Shown one piece after another: positions 40,600-47,201 of a DNA stretch of 47,201 nucleotides. How positions within the stretch are numbered: the stretch's first letter is position 1; every line of letters begins with the position of its first letter. Position numbers and translations under genes: made by a program. Origin of the DNA: an uncultured Acetatifactor sp. (GTDB taxonomy: Bacteria; Bacillota; Clostridia; Lachnospirales; Lachnospiraceae); contig CAJUJU010000026.1 in NCBI GenBank assembly GCA_910586835.1, positions 1-47,201 on the forward strand, read 5' to 3'. The notes under the pieces are model-generated. The model did not search any database. It was not told the DNA's origin and saw only the letters and a list, made by a program, of their open reading frames with translations.

Positions 40600-41436
40600 A
40601 TGACAAAGAAAATTAAAATTTTTGACGTTATTCTGGTGATTTTATTTATTGTGATGTGCTTTATTATCATCATCCCGATCTGGAAGATTCTGGTGGACTC
40701 CGTGGATCTGAAGACGGCTTATGGTATGAGGCTCTTCCCCCAGCGGTTTGGCTGGGACGGCTATCGGTCGGTGTTCACCAATCCGACCCTTTACAGACCG
40801 CTGATGATTTCGTTCCTCACCACCATTGCCGGAACCTTCTGTGGTCTGACGCTTTCCACACTGGGGGGCTATGTGCTGATTCAGAAGGATATGCCGGGAA
40901 AGAATCTGATGTCGGGATTCCTGCTGTTTACCATGATCTTCAACGGCGGTATGATTCCTACCTTCCTGGTTCTGAGAGCCATTGGGCTTACCAACACCCT
41001 GGCGGTGGTGATCCTGCTTCCCGCCATCAGTGTGTATAATCTGGTGTTGATGAGAAACTTCTTTGAGGGAATTCCCGAGAGCTTGTTTGAGGCGGCGGAG
41101 ATTGACGGCGCTTCCCCCATGAAGATTTTCTTTACCATTGTGCTCCCGCTTTCCAAGGCGGCGCTGGCATCCATCGGCCTGTTCTACGCGGTGAGCTACT
41201 GGAACGATTATACCAACTACCGTCTGTACATTCAGAAATCGTCCCTGTACAACTTCCAGATGAAGCTGAGGAACATCATGCAGGGAAGTGACCTGCCCCA
41301 GTCGCTGGGCTCCGCTACGGAGAACACGGTAAAGAGCGCATGTATCATCATAGCGCTGCTGCCTTTCATGATCCTGTATCCTTTCCTGCAGAAGTACTTT
41401 GTGAAAGGTGTCAATATCGGAGCGGTGAAAGAGTAA
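40600..41436 (+). CDS. ABC sugar permease, LplC/YtcP-type (subunit 2)
   Basis: The 278-residue inner-membrane protein has six helices and the EAA loop 'EAAEIDGASPMKIFFTIVLPLS'. 'NGGMIPTFLVLRAIGLTNTLAVVILLPAISVYNLVLMRNFF' and the C-terminal 'FLQKYFVKGVNIGAVKE' are typical of the YtcP/LplC branch. It begins 12 bases after the first permease with AGGAGGGG as ribosome site and ends 16 bases before a strong terminator. Together the two permeases form the membrane channel for the binding protein at 37.9 kb. Confidence 0.93.
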   Translation: MTKKIKIFDVILVILFIVMCFIIIIPIWKILVDSVDLKTAYGMRLFPQRFGWDGYRSVFTNPTLYRPLMISFLTTIAGTFCGLTLSTLGGYVLIQKDMPGKNLMSGFLLFTMIFNGGMIPTFLVLRAIGLTNTLAVVILLPAISVYNLVLMRNFFEGIPESLFEAAEIDGASPMKIFFTIVLPLSKAALASIGLFYAVSYWNDYTNYRLYIQKSSLYNFQMKLRNIMQGSDLPQSLGSATENTVKSACIIIALLPFMILYPFLQKYFVKGVNIGAVKE

Positions 41437-41452
41437 AGCTGAAGAAATCTGT

Positions 41453-41487
41453 AAGAGCGCATCTTTGTGGGGGTGCGCTCTTGTTTT
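41453..41487 (+). terminator. Intrinsic terminator of the transporter operon
   Basis: AAGAGCGCA (41453-41461) pairs with TGCGCTCTT (41474-41482), followed by GTTTTA. A second, competing 8-bp pairing joins CTGTAAGA (41449-41456) to TCTTACAG (41489-41496). Confidence 0.8.
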
Positions 41488-41494
41488 ATCTTAC

Positions 41495-41507
41495 AGGGTG
41501 ACACCCT
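41495..41507. promoter_or_regulatory. 13-bp palindrome upstream of GH78
   Basis: AGGGTGACACCCT is a perfect palindrome around a central A, 57 bases before the GH78 start and directly after the terminator. It may be an operator; I see no clear -35/-10 pair near it, so this is tentative. Confidence 0.35.
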
Positions 41508-41563
41508 ACCTTTATGGAAATTTTATTTGCAGAAAATAATGGTTGTAATTTGGGAGGTTATTT

Positions 41564-44359
41564 ATGAAAGTGACACGATTGCGGACAAATCGGATGGAGA
41601 ATCCCCTGGGATTCTGGATGGAGGAAATCCGGCTCTCATGTATTGTGGAGGAGGCGGTGGGAAAGCAGGCGGCAGCGGTTCGGTACCAGGTTTCTGAGAC
41701 CGACGCATTCGGCGCGCCTGTCTATGATTCAGGGGAGCTTGCCGGGCAGGAAAATCTGGTTTGTTTCGTGCTGCCGTTGGAGGTAAAATCCCGCACCAGA
41801 TATCATTGGAGGGCCTGGGTGAGGACGGATGCCGGGGAGGAGGCCTGGAGTGAACCGACGTGGTTTGAGACCTCCCGGGATCCGAAGGAGCCCTGGCAGG
41901 CCGGGTTTATCGTTCCTGCATGGGAGGGGGATATCCATCCTGTCATTTTTAAGAAGCTTATCGTCCGTAAGCCGGTGCGGCAGGCCAGAGCGTATATGCT
42001 GGGGCTTGGCGTCTATGAGCTGTGGCTGAACGGGGAAAAGGTGGGGGACGAATTCCTGCTGCCGGGCCTGCATGCCTATGATTCCTGGCTGCAGTACCAG
42101 ACCTTTGAGCTGGAGCTTCAGAGGGGAGAGAACCTGCTGGAGGTGCTTTTGGGAAATGGCTGGTATAAGGGGCCCTATGGTTTGAAGAGCAGCCTTCCCC
42201 GCTTCGGAACGGAGTTTGGGGTGATTGCGGAGATCGATATTTGCTATGAGGACGGGAGCAGGGAGCGGATCCTGACGGATGAGACCTGGCGGGCCCGGAA
42301 AAGCAGTATTGTCTTTGATTCGATTTATGACGGAGAGCAGGTGGATCAGTGGAGGGCAGGCGTTCGTGCCAAAGGCTCTGAGACGGAAGATGCGGCCGAT
42401 TGCGCCGTGAGGGAAGCGGAATTTCCCAGGGAGAGACTGCTGCCCAGGCTGAGCCCGTACCTGCAGATACAGGAGCGCCGGAAGCCTGTCCTGCTCATTA
42501 CGCCGGCCGGGGAGACCGTGCTGGATCTGGGGCAGAATATGGTGGGTTGGGTGAGCTTTCGCAACACGCTGCCGGCAGGGACGAAAGTCCGTCTGCAATA
42601 CGGGGAGATTTTGCAGCAGGGGAATTTTTACAGGGATAATCTGCGCAGGGCAAAGGCGGAGTTTGTCTATATCTCCGACGGAAAAAGGAAGGAGGTGCGG
42701 CCTCACTTTACCTTCTACGGCTTCCGCTATGTGAAGCTGGAGGGCTGGCCGGGAGAGCCGGATCCGGCGGACTTTACGGGTTGTGTCATCTACTCCCGAA
42801 TGGAGCGGACGGGGGAGCTTAAGACATCCGATGAGAAGCTGAACAGGCTGTTTGAAAATATCGTCTGGGGACAGAAGGGGAATTTTCTGGATGTGCCCAC
42901 CGACTGCCCCCAGCGGGACGAGCGGATGGGCTGGACGGGGGATGCCCAGGTCTTTGCGGATACGGCCTGCTTTAACATGGACGCGTATGCCTTCTACGAG
43001 AAATTCGGCATGGATCTGTACTGTGAGCAGAAGAAGTGCGGAGGGGGCGTGCCCTATGTGGTTCCCATGTCCCGCTACGAGCTGTACGGTGCAAGTACCT
43101 GGGGGGATGCGGCCACAGTCATTCCCTGGCAGACATATCTTCATTTTGCGGATCCTCATATCCTGAAAAGACAGTATGACAGCATGCGGGACTGGGTGGA
43201 GTATATGCGGCGCGGGGATGAGGAGGCCGGGGGAAGGCGTCTGTGGGTCACGGGGAAGCATTTCGGAGACTGGCTTGCGTTGGACGGCAAGATTCCCGGC
43301 GGTGTCTACGGGCGTACAGATGCCTTCTATATAGCGTCCGCGTTTTATTATTACTCTGCATCGCTGACGGCGAAGGCGGCCGCGGTTCTGAAAAAGGAAG
43401 AGGATGCTTTGTGTTACGGGAAGCTGGCGGAGGAAATCCTGGCGGCCATTCGGGAGGAATATTTTACGCCCTCCGGGCGGCTGGCGGTGGATACTCAGAC
43501 AGCATATGCTCTGGCGGCCTGTATGGGTCTGGTGCCGGAGGAGGCCTGGGAACGTTTTAAGAAGGACTTCCGAAAGAAGATGCTGGAGAATAATCGGGAG
43601 CTGGATACGGGATTTGCGGGAACACCCTATCTGCTGCCCGCGCTGTCCGTCTGCGGACATGACGATCTGGCGTATGAACTGCTGCTGCGGGAGGAGTATC
43701 CGGGGTGGCTGTATGAGATCAATCTGGGTGCGACCACGGTATGGGAGCGGTGGAATTCCGTGCTTCCAGACGGCAGCATGAATCCGGAGGGGATGAATTC
43801 CCTGAATCATTATGCCTACGGCTCCGTGGCGGCATGGATGTACCGCTATATGGCGGGGATTGCTCCCTCGGAGGAAGGGCCGGGCTTCGGACTGACAAAG
43901 CTGTGTCCCCGGATCACACCGCGTCTTGACAGTGTGGAGCTGACCTTGCAGACCGTATACGGCACGTTTGGGATCGCCTGGAATGTCACAGGAGAGAAGA
44001 AGGACAAATGGAGCTTGCAGATTACGGTGCCTTTCGGCGCAAGGGCGAGACTGGGGCTTCCGGAGGAATGTCACTGCCGTCAGCTGGGGCAGGAGAAGGT
44101 GATGCTGTCCGCCGGAACCTATGCATATCAGGGAGAGTTTGTCGGAATGCGGCCCGGATGGAGCCTGGAGAGCGACTGGAGGAAGGCCATGGAGGATCCA
44201 AAGGCGCGAAAGGTGTTGGAGGAATATTTCCCCCGGGCGGTCAAGGGCATTGCTTTTCAGAGAGAGATGTATACATTGGAGGAGGTGGCAAACTCGCCTT
44301 TTTCGGAGATGTCGGAGGAGCAGATCAGGATGCTGGAGCAGAAGCTGAAGGAACTGTAA
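41564..44359 (+). CDS. GH78 alpha-L-rhamnosidase
   Basis: The 931-residue enzyme has the GH78 order: N-terminal fibronectin-like and beta-sandwich domains (about 1-330, with 'YMLGLGVYELWLNGEKVGDEFLLPG'), an (alpha/alpha)6 barrel (about 420-790) and a C-terminal beta domain (about 795-870). The general acid is E453 in 'DCPQRDERMGWTGD', the base E728 in 'GATTVWERWNS'. The last ~60 residues form an extra helical tail of a kind seen at the ends of many bacterial glycosidases ('...PKARKVLEEYFP...YTLEEVA...'). It removes terminal rhamnose from rhamnogalacturonan pieces. No signal peptide, so cytoplasmic. TTGGGAGG lies before the ATG. Confidence 0.95.
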   Translation: MKVTRLRTNRMENPLGFWMEEIRLSCIVEEAVGKQAAAVRYQVSETDAFGAPVYDSGELAGQENLVCFVLPLEVKSRTRYHWRAWVRTDAGEEAWSEPTWFETSRDPKEPWQAGFIVPAWEGDIHPVIFKKLIVRKPVRQARAYMLGLGVYELWLNGEKVGDEFLLPGLHAYDSWLQYQTFELELQRGENLLEVLLGNGWYKGPYGLKSSLPRFGTEFGVIAEIDICYEDGSRERILTDETWRARKSSIVFDSIYDGEQVDQWRAGVRAKGSETEDAADCAVREAEFPRERLLPRLSPYLQIQERRKPVLLITPAGETVLDLGQNMVGWVSFRNTLPAGTKVRLQYGEILQQGNFYRDNLRRAKAEFVYISDGKRKEVRPHFTFYGFRYVKLEGWPGEPDPADFTGCVIYSRMERTGELKTSDEKLNRLFENIVWGQKGNFLDVPTDCPQRDERMGWTGDAQVFADTACFNMDAYAFYEKFGMDLYCEQKKCGGGVPYVVPMSRYELYGASTWGDAATVIPWQTYLHFADPHILKRQYDSMRDWVEYMRRGDEEAGGRRLWVTGKHFGDWLALDGKIPGGVYGRTDAFYIASAFYYYSASLTAKAAAVLKKEEDALCYGKLAEEILAAIREEYFTPSGRLAVDTQTAYALAACMGLVPEEAWERFKKDFRKKMLENNRELDTGFAGTPYLLPALSVCGHDDLAYELLLREEYPGWLYEINLGATTVWERWNSVLPDGSMNPEGMNSLNHYAYGSVAAWMYRYMAGIAPSEEGPGFGLTKLCPRITPRLDSVELTLQTVYGTFGIAWNVTGEKKDKWSLQITVPFGARARLGLPEECHCRQLGQEKVMLSAGTYAYQGEFVGMRPGWSLESDWRKAMEDPKARKVLEEYFPRAVKGIAFQREMYTLEEVANSPFSEMSEEQIRMLEQKLKEL

Positions 44360-44417
44360 AAGCCGGGAGGAAAAGAAACGGCTGTAAAAAATGGTATTGA
44401 CAGGAGGGGACAAGAAG

Positions 44418-45110
44418 ATGAACAGGATTTTTTGGGCGGGAGATTCCACGGTACAGACCAACGATTACGGGACATTTCCCCAGAACGGGATCGGACAGGT
44501 TTTTTCTGTTTTTCTGAAGAAGGGCTATACGGTGGAAAATCATGCCAAAAACGGCAGGAGCACCAAAAGCTTTCTGGAGGAAGGGCGGCTTTTGGCCATA
44601 GAGGAGAATATGGGAGAGGGAGACTTTCTGTTTATCCAGTTTGGCCACAATGACGAAAAGAAGGAGGATCCTTCCCGTTACACGGATCCTGATTCTTCCT
44701 TCCGGGAGAATCTGCGGGTGTTTGTCCGGGCGGCGAGGGGCAGGAAGGCGTATCCGGTGCTGATCACGCCGCTGGAACGCCGTTGTTTTGAGGCGGACGG
44801 ACATCTGGGGCCCGGAGCCCATGGGCCATATGCGGAGGCCATGAGGGAGACTGCCCGGGAGTTGGGGGTGCCGCTGGTGGATCTGTGTGCCATGAGCCGG
44901 GCCGGGCTGGAGGCGGCGGGAGAGGAAAAAAGCCGCCTTTGGTATATGTATTTTGAGGCGGGTGAATATGCGGAGCACCCGGAGGAGTCCCGGGACAACA
45001 CTCATTTAAGGTACGCGGGAGCCATCTGCTTTGGACGGATGATAGCAGAGGGGCTGAAAGCGCTGGGGGGCAGATACGGGGAGATGGTACCGGAAGGTTT
45101 GCTCATGTGA
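44418..45110 (+). CDS. CE12 rhamnogalacturonan acetylesterase (SGNH hydrolase)
   Basis: The 230-residue protein has all four SGNH blocks: 'WAGDSTVQ' (nucleophile S10), 'NGRSTKSF', 'QFGHNDEK' and 'DNTHLRYAG' (D193, H196). The pattern 'AGDST...' and 'HNGRSTKSF'-like block is that of RhgT/YesT-type CE12 esterases, which remove acetyl groups from galacturonic acid in rhamnogalacturonan. GGAGGGG at 44403-44409 selects ATG 44418. It follows GH78 by 58 bases in the same direction, giving a rhamnosidase-deacetylase pair. No signal peptide is present. Confidence 0.93.
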   Translation: MNRIFWAGDSTVQTNDYGTFPQNGIGQVFSVFLKKGYTVENHAKNGRSTKSFLEEGRLLAIEENMGEGDFLFIQFGHNDEKKEDPSRYTDPDSSFRENLRVFVRAARGRKAYPVLITPLERRCFEADGHLGPGAHGPYAEAMRETARELGVPLVDLCAMSRAGLEAAGEEKSRLWYMYFEAGEYAEHPEESRDNTHLRYAGAICFGRMIAEGLKALGGRYGEMVPEGLLM

Positions 45111-45356
45111 GATAAAGAAGTAAAAGAAGTATAAAAAAATTTGCCGTTCCCTGTCCGGCTGACTGCCGGACGGGTCGGGCTTTAGTCGGGCAGCTCTACC
45201 TTGCCGACAGGTGAAGCGGGCTTTCAGTCGCATTTTCTGTATTTGTGACGAACCTCTTTAAGCTTCAGAGGCGGTTACATTTTGCTCTTTTGCGGAATAT
45301 GTTAATTTTTTGGCACAAAATATGCTATATTAAGTTCTTGTGTGGCTTAGCTGAAC
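45111..45356. other. Non-coding stretch after the pectin locus
   Basis: I see no gene here. A small hairpin GTCCGG (45153-45158)/CCGGAC (45166-45171) follows the CE12 gene without a T-run. From about 45250 the base composition becomes AT-rich, which continues through the LysR remnant and marks a boundary between the pectin genes and the hydrolase/dehydrogenase genes. Confidence 0.5.
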
Positions 45357-45605
45357 TCAATCAGCAAACTCTAAATAATGATATTTTGCAGTATTGGGTT
45401 CCTGCGCCAGTACGGCAAAGTCAATGATACCTTTATCCAGTTTTTCTGTAACCTGTTCCGTGTCGCCGCTGGTAATATGATAATGCAGATCAGGGTAAGA
45501 CTCTTTGAATCTTCTGATTGTGGCGGCGAGGCATCTGATCTGGTAAGATTCCGCCAAACCGAAGTAAACATCCCCTCCCAGAACATCATAGCTCCATATT
45601 TGTCC
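45357..45605 (-). pseudogene. LysR-family regulator remnant
   Basis: The translated minus strand contains an internal piece of a LysR substrate-binding domain: 'GGDVYFGLAESYQIRCLAATIRRFKESYPDLHYHITSGDTEQVTEKLDKGIIDFAVLAQEP', which corresponds to about residues 90-160 of a usual 300-residue protein. The helix-turn-helix half is missing, and the frame stops soon after 'YLEFAD'. Residues read upstream of 'GGD' do not look like LysR. It is probably what is left of the divergent regulator of the hydrolase-dehydrogenase genes to the right. Confidence 0.75.
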
Positions 45606-45652
45606 TCCTGTGATATTCCAAAAAATTATATCACGATATAAATTATAGCCAT

Positions 45653-45681
45653 TAGAAAAATAAGAATCAAGGGGATATAAT
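45653..45681 (+). promoter_or_regulatory. Promoter of the small helical protein/hydrolase genes
   Basis: A perfect -10 TATAAT lies at 45676-45681; the -35 position has TAGAAA (45653-45658, four of six bases). Upstream, around 45634-45645, an imperfect AT-rich inverted repeat could be the former LysR site. Confidence 0.5.
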
Positions 45682-45710
45682 ACAGACATAGCAGGAAGGG
45701 AGGCGGTCAT

Positions 45711-45980
45711 ACGGATGATCTGATTCAGAATCTAAAAGATGCAGGCTGTTGCGCTCAGACCATTGAGCAGATCTGCAGGCTGTATGGTAACGGTCAGATT
45801 CAGGATGCGATTAAAACGCTGCGGAAACATCGCTGTGGTCTGATGGACAGCCTGCATGAAAGTCAGGAAAGGGTTGACTGTCTTGACTTTTTAGTATGGA
45901 GAATGGAAAAGGAAAGAGAAAGAGAGGTATTACAAAATGGAAAATACTGTAAGACTGGAATTGACAAAGGAATGGGATAA
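45711..45980 (+). pseudogene. Small helical protein gene with ACG in place of the start codon
   Basis: The frame from 45711 encodes 89 residues ('DDLIQNLKDAGCCAQTIEQICRLYGNGQIQDAIKTLRKHRCGLMDSLHESQERVDCLDFLVW...'), a helical protein with conserved-looking Cys and His positions that I have the impression of having seen near similar hydrolase genes in Lachnospiraceae. AAGGGAGG at 45696-45703 sits 7 bases before the first codon, exactly where a start is expected, but that codon is ACG. It may be a dead gene with a mutated ATG, a rare non-ATG start, or a sequencing error. Its 3' end overlaps the hydrolase gene by 44 bases in another frame. Confidence 0.55.
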
Positions 45981-46938
45981 GACTTTCCCGAAAAGTGAAA
46001 AGGTGAACCACCGCAAGGTGACATTCCCTAACCGTTACGGGATCACGCTGGCGGCAGATCTTTATGAGCCGAAAGGAGTGGAAGGGAAGCTGGCTGCGAT
46101 TGCGGTATGCGGGCCGTTTGGCGCGGTAAAGGAGCAGGCAGCCGGACTGTATGCGCAGACGATGGCGGAGCGTGGCTTCCTCACCATTGCCTTTGATCCT
46201 TCCTTTACCGGTGAAAGCGGCGGTACACCCCGTTACATGGCTTCACCGGATATCAACACGGAGGATTTTCAGGCGGCGGTGGATTTCCTTTCCGTACAGG
46301 AAAATGTTGACCCTGAGCGTATCGGCATTATCGGCATCTGCGGCTGGGGAGGCCTCGCCCTCAACGCAGCAGCGCTGGATACCCGTATCAAGGCGACGGC
46401 TGCCTCCACCATGTATGATATGTCCCGCGTCAATGCCAACGGATATTTTGACGGTGAGGATTCCGCAGACGCACGATACGCAAAGAAGGAAGCCATGAAC
46501 GCCCAGAGACTCATGGATTATAAAAATGGCAGCTATGCGCCGGGCGGTGGTGTTGTCGATCCGCTTCCGGAGGATGCGCCTTTCTTTGTAGCAGATTATC
46601 ATGATTATTATAAGACGGATCGCGGCTACCACAAACGTTCGTTAAATTCCAACGGCGGCTGGAATGTGATCGGCTGTATGTCCTTTATGAACCAGCCCAT
46701 CCTTCAGTACAGCAATGAGATCCGCAGCGCAGTCCTTATCATGCACGGGGAGAAAGCACATTCCTGCTATTTCAGCCGCGATGCTTATGCCGCAATGGTG
46801 AAGGATAACCCTTATACAGATAACAAGGAGCTGCTGATCATCCCGGATGCAGTCCATACGGATCTGTATGACGGCGGCGGGAAGGACGCCATCCCGTTCG
46901 ATAAGCTGGAGCAGTTTTTTTCGGAAAATATGAGATGA
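45937..46938 (+). CDS. Alpha/beta hydrolase of the YcjY/DLH-like group
   Basis: The 333-residue protein has the alpha/beta-hydrolase core: 'ITLAADLYEPKG', 'FLTIAFDPSFTGESGG', the elbow 'RIGIIGICGWGGLALNAAALD', a lid near residues 155-235, 'AVLIMHGEKAHS' and the late His in 'DAVHTDLYD'. In most relatives the elbow reads C-G-S-G-G/S with Ser as nucleophile; here Trp occupies that place ('CGWGG'). The Cys two residues earlier might replace it, or the protein may lack hydrolase activity. GAGAGAGG precedes the ATG. It lies between the small helical-protein gene and an alcohol dehydrogenase gene. Confidence 0.85.
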   Translation: MENTVRLELTKEWDKTFPKSEKVNHRKVTFPNRYGITLAADLYEPKGVEGKLAAIAVCGPFGAVKEQAAGLYAQTMAERGFLTIAFDPSFTGESGGTPRYMASPDINTEDFQAAVDFLSVQENVDPERIGIIGICGWGGLALNAAALDTRIKATAASTMYDMSRVNANGYFDGEDSADARYAKKEAMNAQRLMDYKNGSYAPGGGVVDPLPEDAPFFVADYHDYYKTDRGYHKRSLNSNGGWNVIGCMSFMNQPILQYSNEIRSAVLIMHGEKAHSCYFSRDAYAAMVKDNPYTDNKELLIIPDAVHTDLYDGGGKDAIPFDKLEQFFSENMR

Positions 46939-46971
46939 CATTTATAAACTTAAAATACGAGGAGGAAGACG

Positions 46972-47201
46972 ATGTTAGGAAATTTTATGTATTGTAACCC
47001 GACGAAACTTTATTTTGGAGAGGATTCCCTTGGCAGTCTGAATGAAGAACTGCCTAAGTATGGACAGAATGTACAGCTTGTGTATGGCGGCGGGTCGATC
47101 AAAAAGAATGGTATCTATGATAAAGTCATGGAGATTTTGAAAGCAAATGGAAAAAATGTGTTTGAAGATGCAGGCGTGATGCCAAATCCAACGGTACAGA
47201 A
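46972..47201 (+). CDS. Iron-containing alcohol dehydrogenase, N-terminal part (cut by window end)
   Basis: Only the first 76 codons are inside the window. They match the NAD(P)-binding start of group III, iron-dependent alcohol dehydrogenases of the butanol dehydrogenase/YugJ type: 'NFMYCNPTKLYFGEDSLGSL', then 'VQLVYGGGSIKKNGIYDKVMEIL' with the glycine motif, and 'FEDAGVMPNPTVQ'. GAGGAGGAAG lies before ATG 46972, 33 bases after the hydrolase stop, so the two genes are probably co-transcribed. The enzyme would interconvert aldehydes or ketones and alcohols in the cytoplasm. Confidence 0.9.
   Translation, partial: MLGNFMYCNPTKLYFGEDSLGSLNEELPKYGQNVQLVYGGGSIKKNGIYDKVMEILKANGKNVFEDAGVMPNPTVQ

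Noticed and set aside
44397..44402. TTGACA just before the CE12 ribosome site
   Set aside because: No -10 follows at the right distance before the gene; the match is part of the end of the GH78-CE12 spacer.
41729..44461. Very long open frame on the minus strand opposite GH78 (also 4402-6168, 11529-13697 and 35398-36663)
   Set aside because: These mirror strongly coding + strand genes with clear catalytic motifs. Their translations are low-complexity (Arg/Pro/Gln/His-rich) and have no ribosome site or family resemblance.

Overview
The window looks like a chromosomal segment of a spore-forming, anaerobic gut member of the Clostridia, most likely Lachnospiraceae. Four signs support this: strong AGGAGG-type ribosome sites, a spoVAE sporulation gene, Bce-type resistance modules, and many plant-polysaccharide glycosidases served by a YtcQ/LplB/YtcP-type importer that lacks its own ATPase. 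Most genes lie on the + strand and are GC-moderate. The first ~730 bases, the intergenic DNA near 25.0-26.6 kb and the stretch 45.25-45.7 kb are clearly more AT-rich.

Layout. 0.1-0.8 kb: a truncated YhcG-like (DUF1016 N-terminal) gene overlapped by a small DUF5808-like membrane protein. 0.8-1.6 kb: a HAD hydrolase. 1.6-6.1 kb: a complete Bce-like antimicrobial-peptide sensing and resistance module (response regulator, short sensor kinase, ATPase, permease), with a notable regulatory region between kinase and ATPase. 6.2-11.4 kb: housekeeping and small genes (RidA, shikimate kinase, EamA transporter, SpoVAE, DUF5721, DegV) ending in an AraC regulator. 11.6-15.3 kb: a GH31-GH43 pair divergent from the AraC gene. 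15.4-16.3 kb: a two-helix membrane protein and two overlapping 47-residue membrane proteins. 16.4-18.4 kb: an RlaP-like nucleotidyltransferase and a Nudix-pyrophosphatase-like fusion. 18.4-24.95 kb: a second two-component system plus ABC exporter, with a GH53 endo-galactanase lipoprotein gene lying between the kinase and the ATPase.

25.1-25.43 kb holds a likely structured non-coding RNA: a perfect-consensus promoter, a nested multi-branched fold, a possible pseudoknot and an intrinsic terminator, with no convincing reading frame. Then come an XRE-TPR regulator (minus strand), a DUF2975-XRE pair behind two matching palindromic operators, and an unusual lipoprotein with a repetitive charged N-terminal stretch.

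29.0-45.1 kb is a pectin (galactan and rhamnogalacturonan) utilisation region: GH42, VanZ, GH105, GH140 apiosidase, amidohydrolase, GH28, a nucleoside-hydrolase-fold protein, a substrate-binding lipoprotein (frameshifted in a G7 run), two permeases, a GH78 rhamnosidase and a CE12 acetylesterase. None of the enzymes from GH105 to CE12 has a visible signal peptide. The picture is of oligosaccharides imported intact by the ABC system and taken apart in the cytoplasm. The only secreted glycosidase seen is the GH53 lipoprotein; galactan fragments from it would suit GH42. LacI-type/cre-like operators occur at the GH105 and nucleoside-hydrolase promoters. 45.3-47.2 kb: a LysR remnant, a small helical-protein gene with ACG where the start should be, an alpha/beta hydrolase, and the first part of an iron-dependent alcohol dehydrogenase cut by the window edge. 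No tRNA, rRNA, CRISPR array or insertion sequence was recognised.
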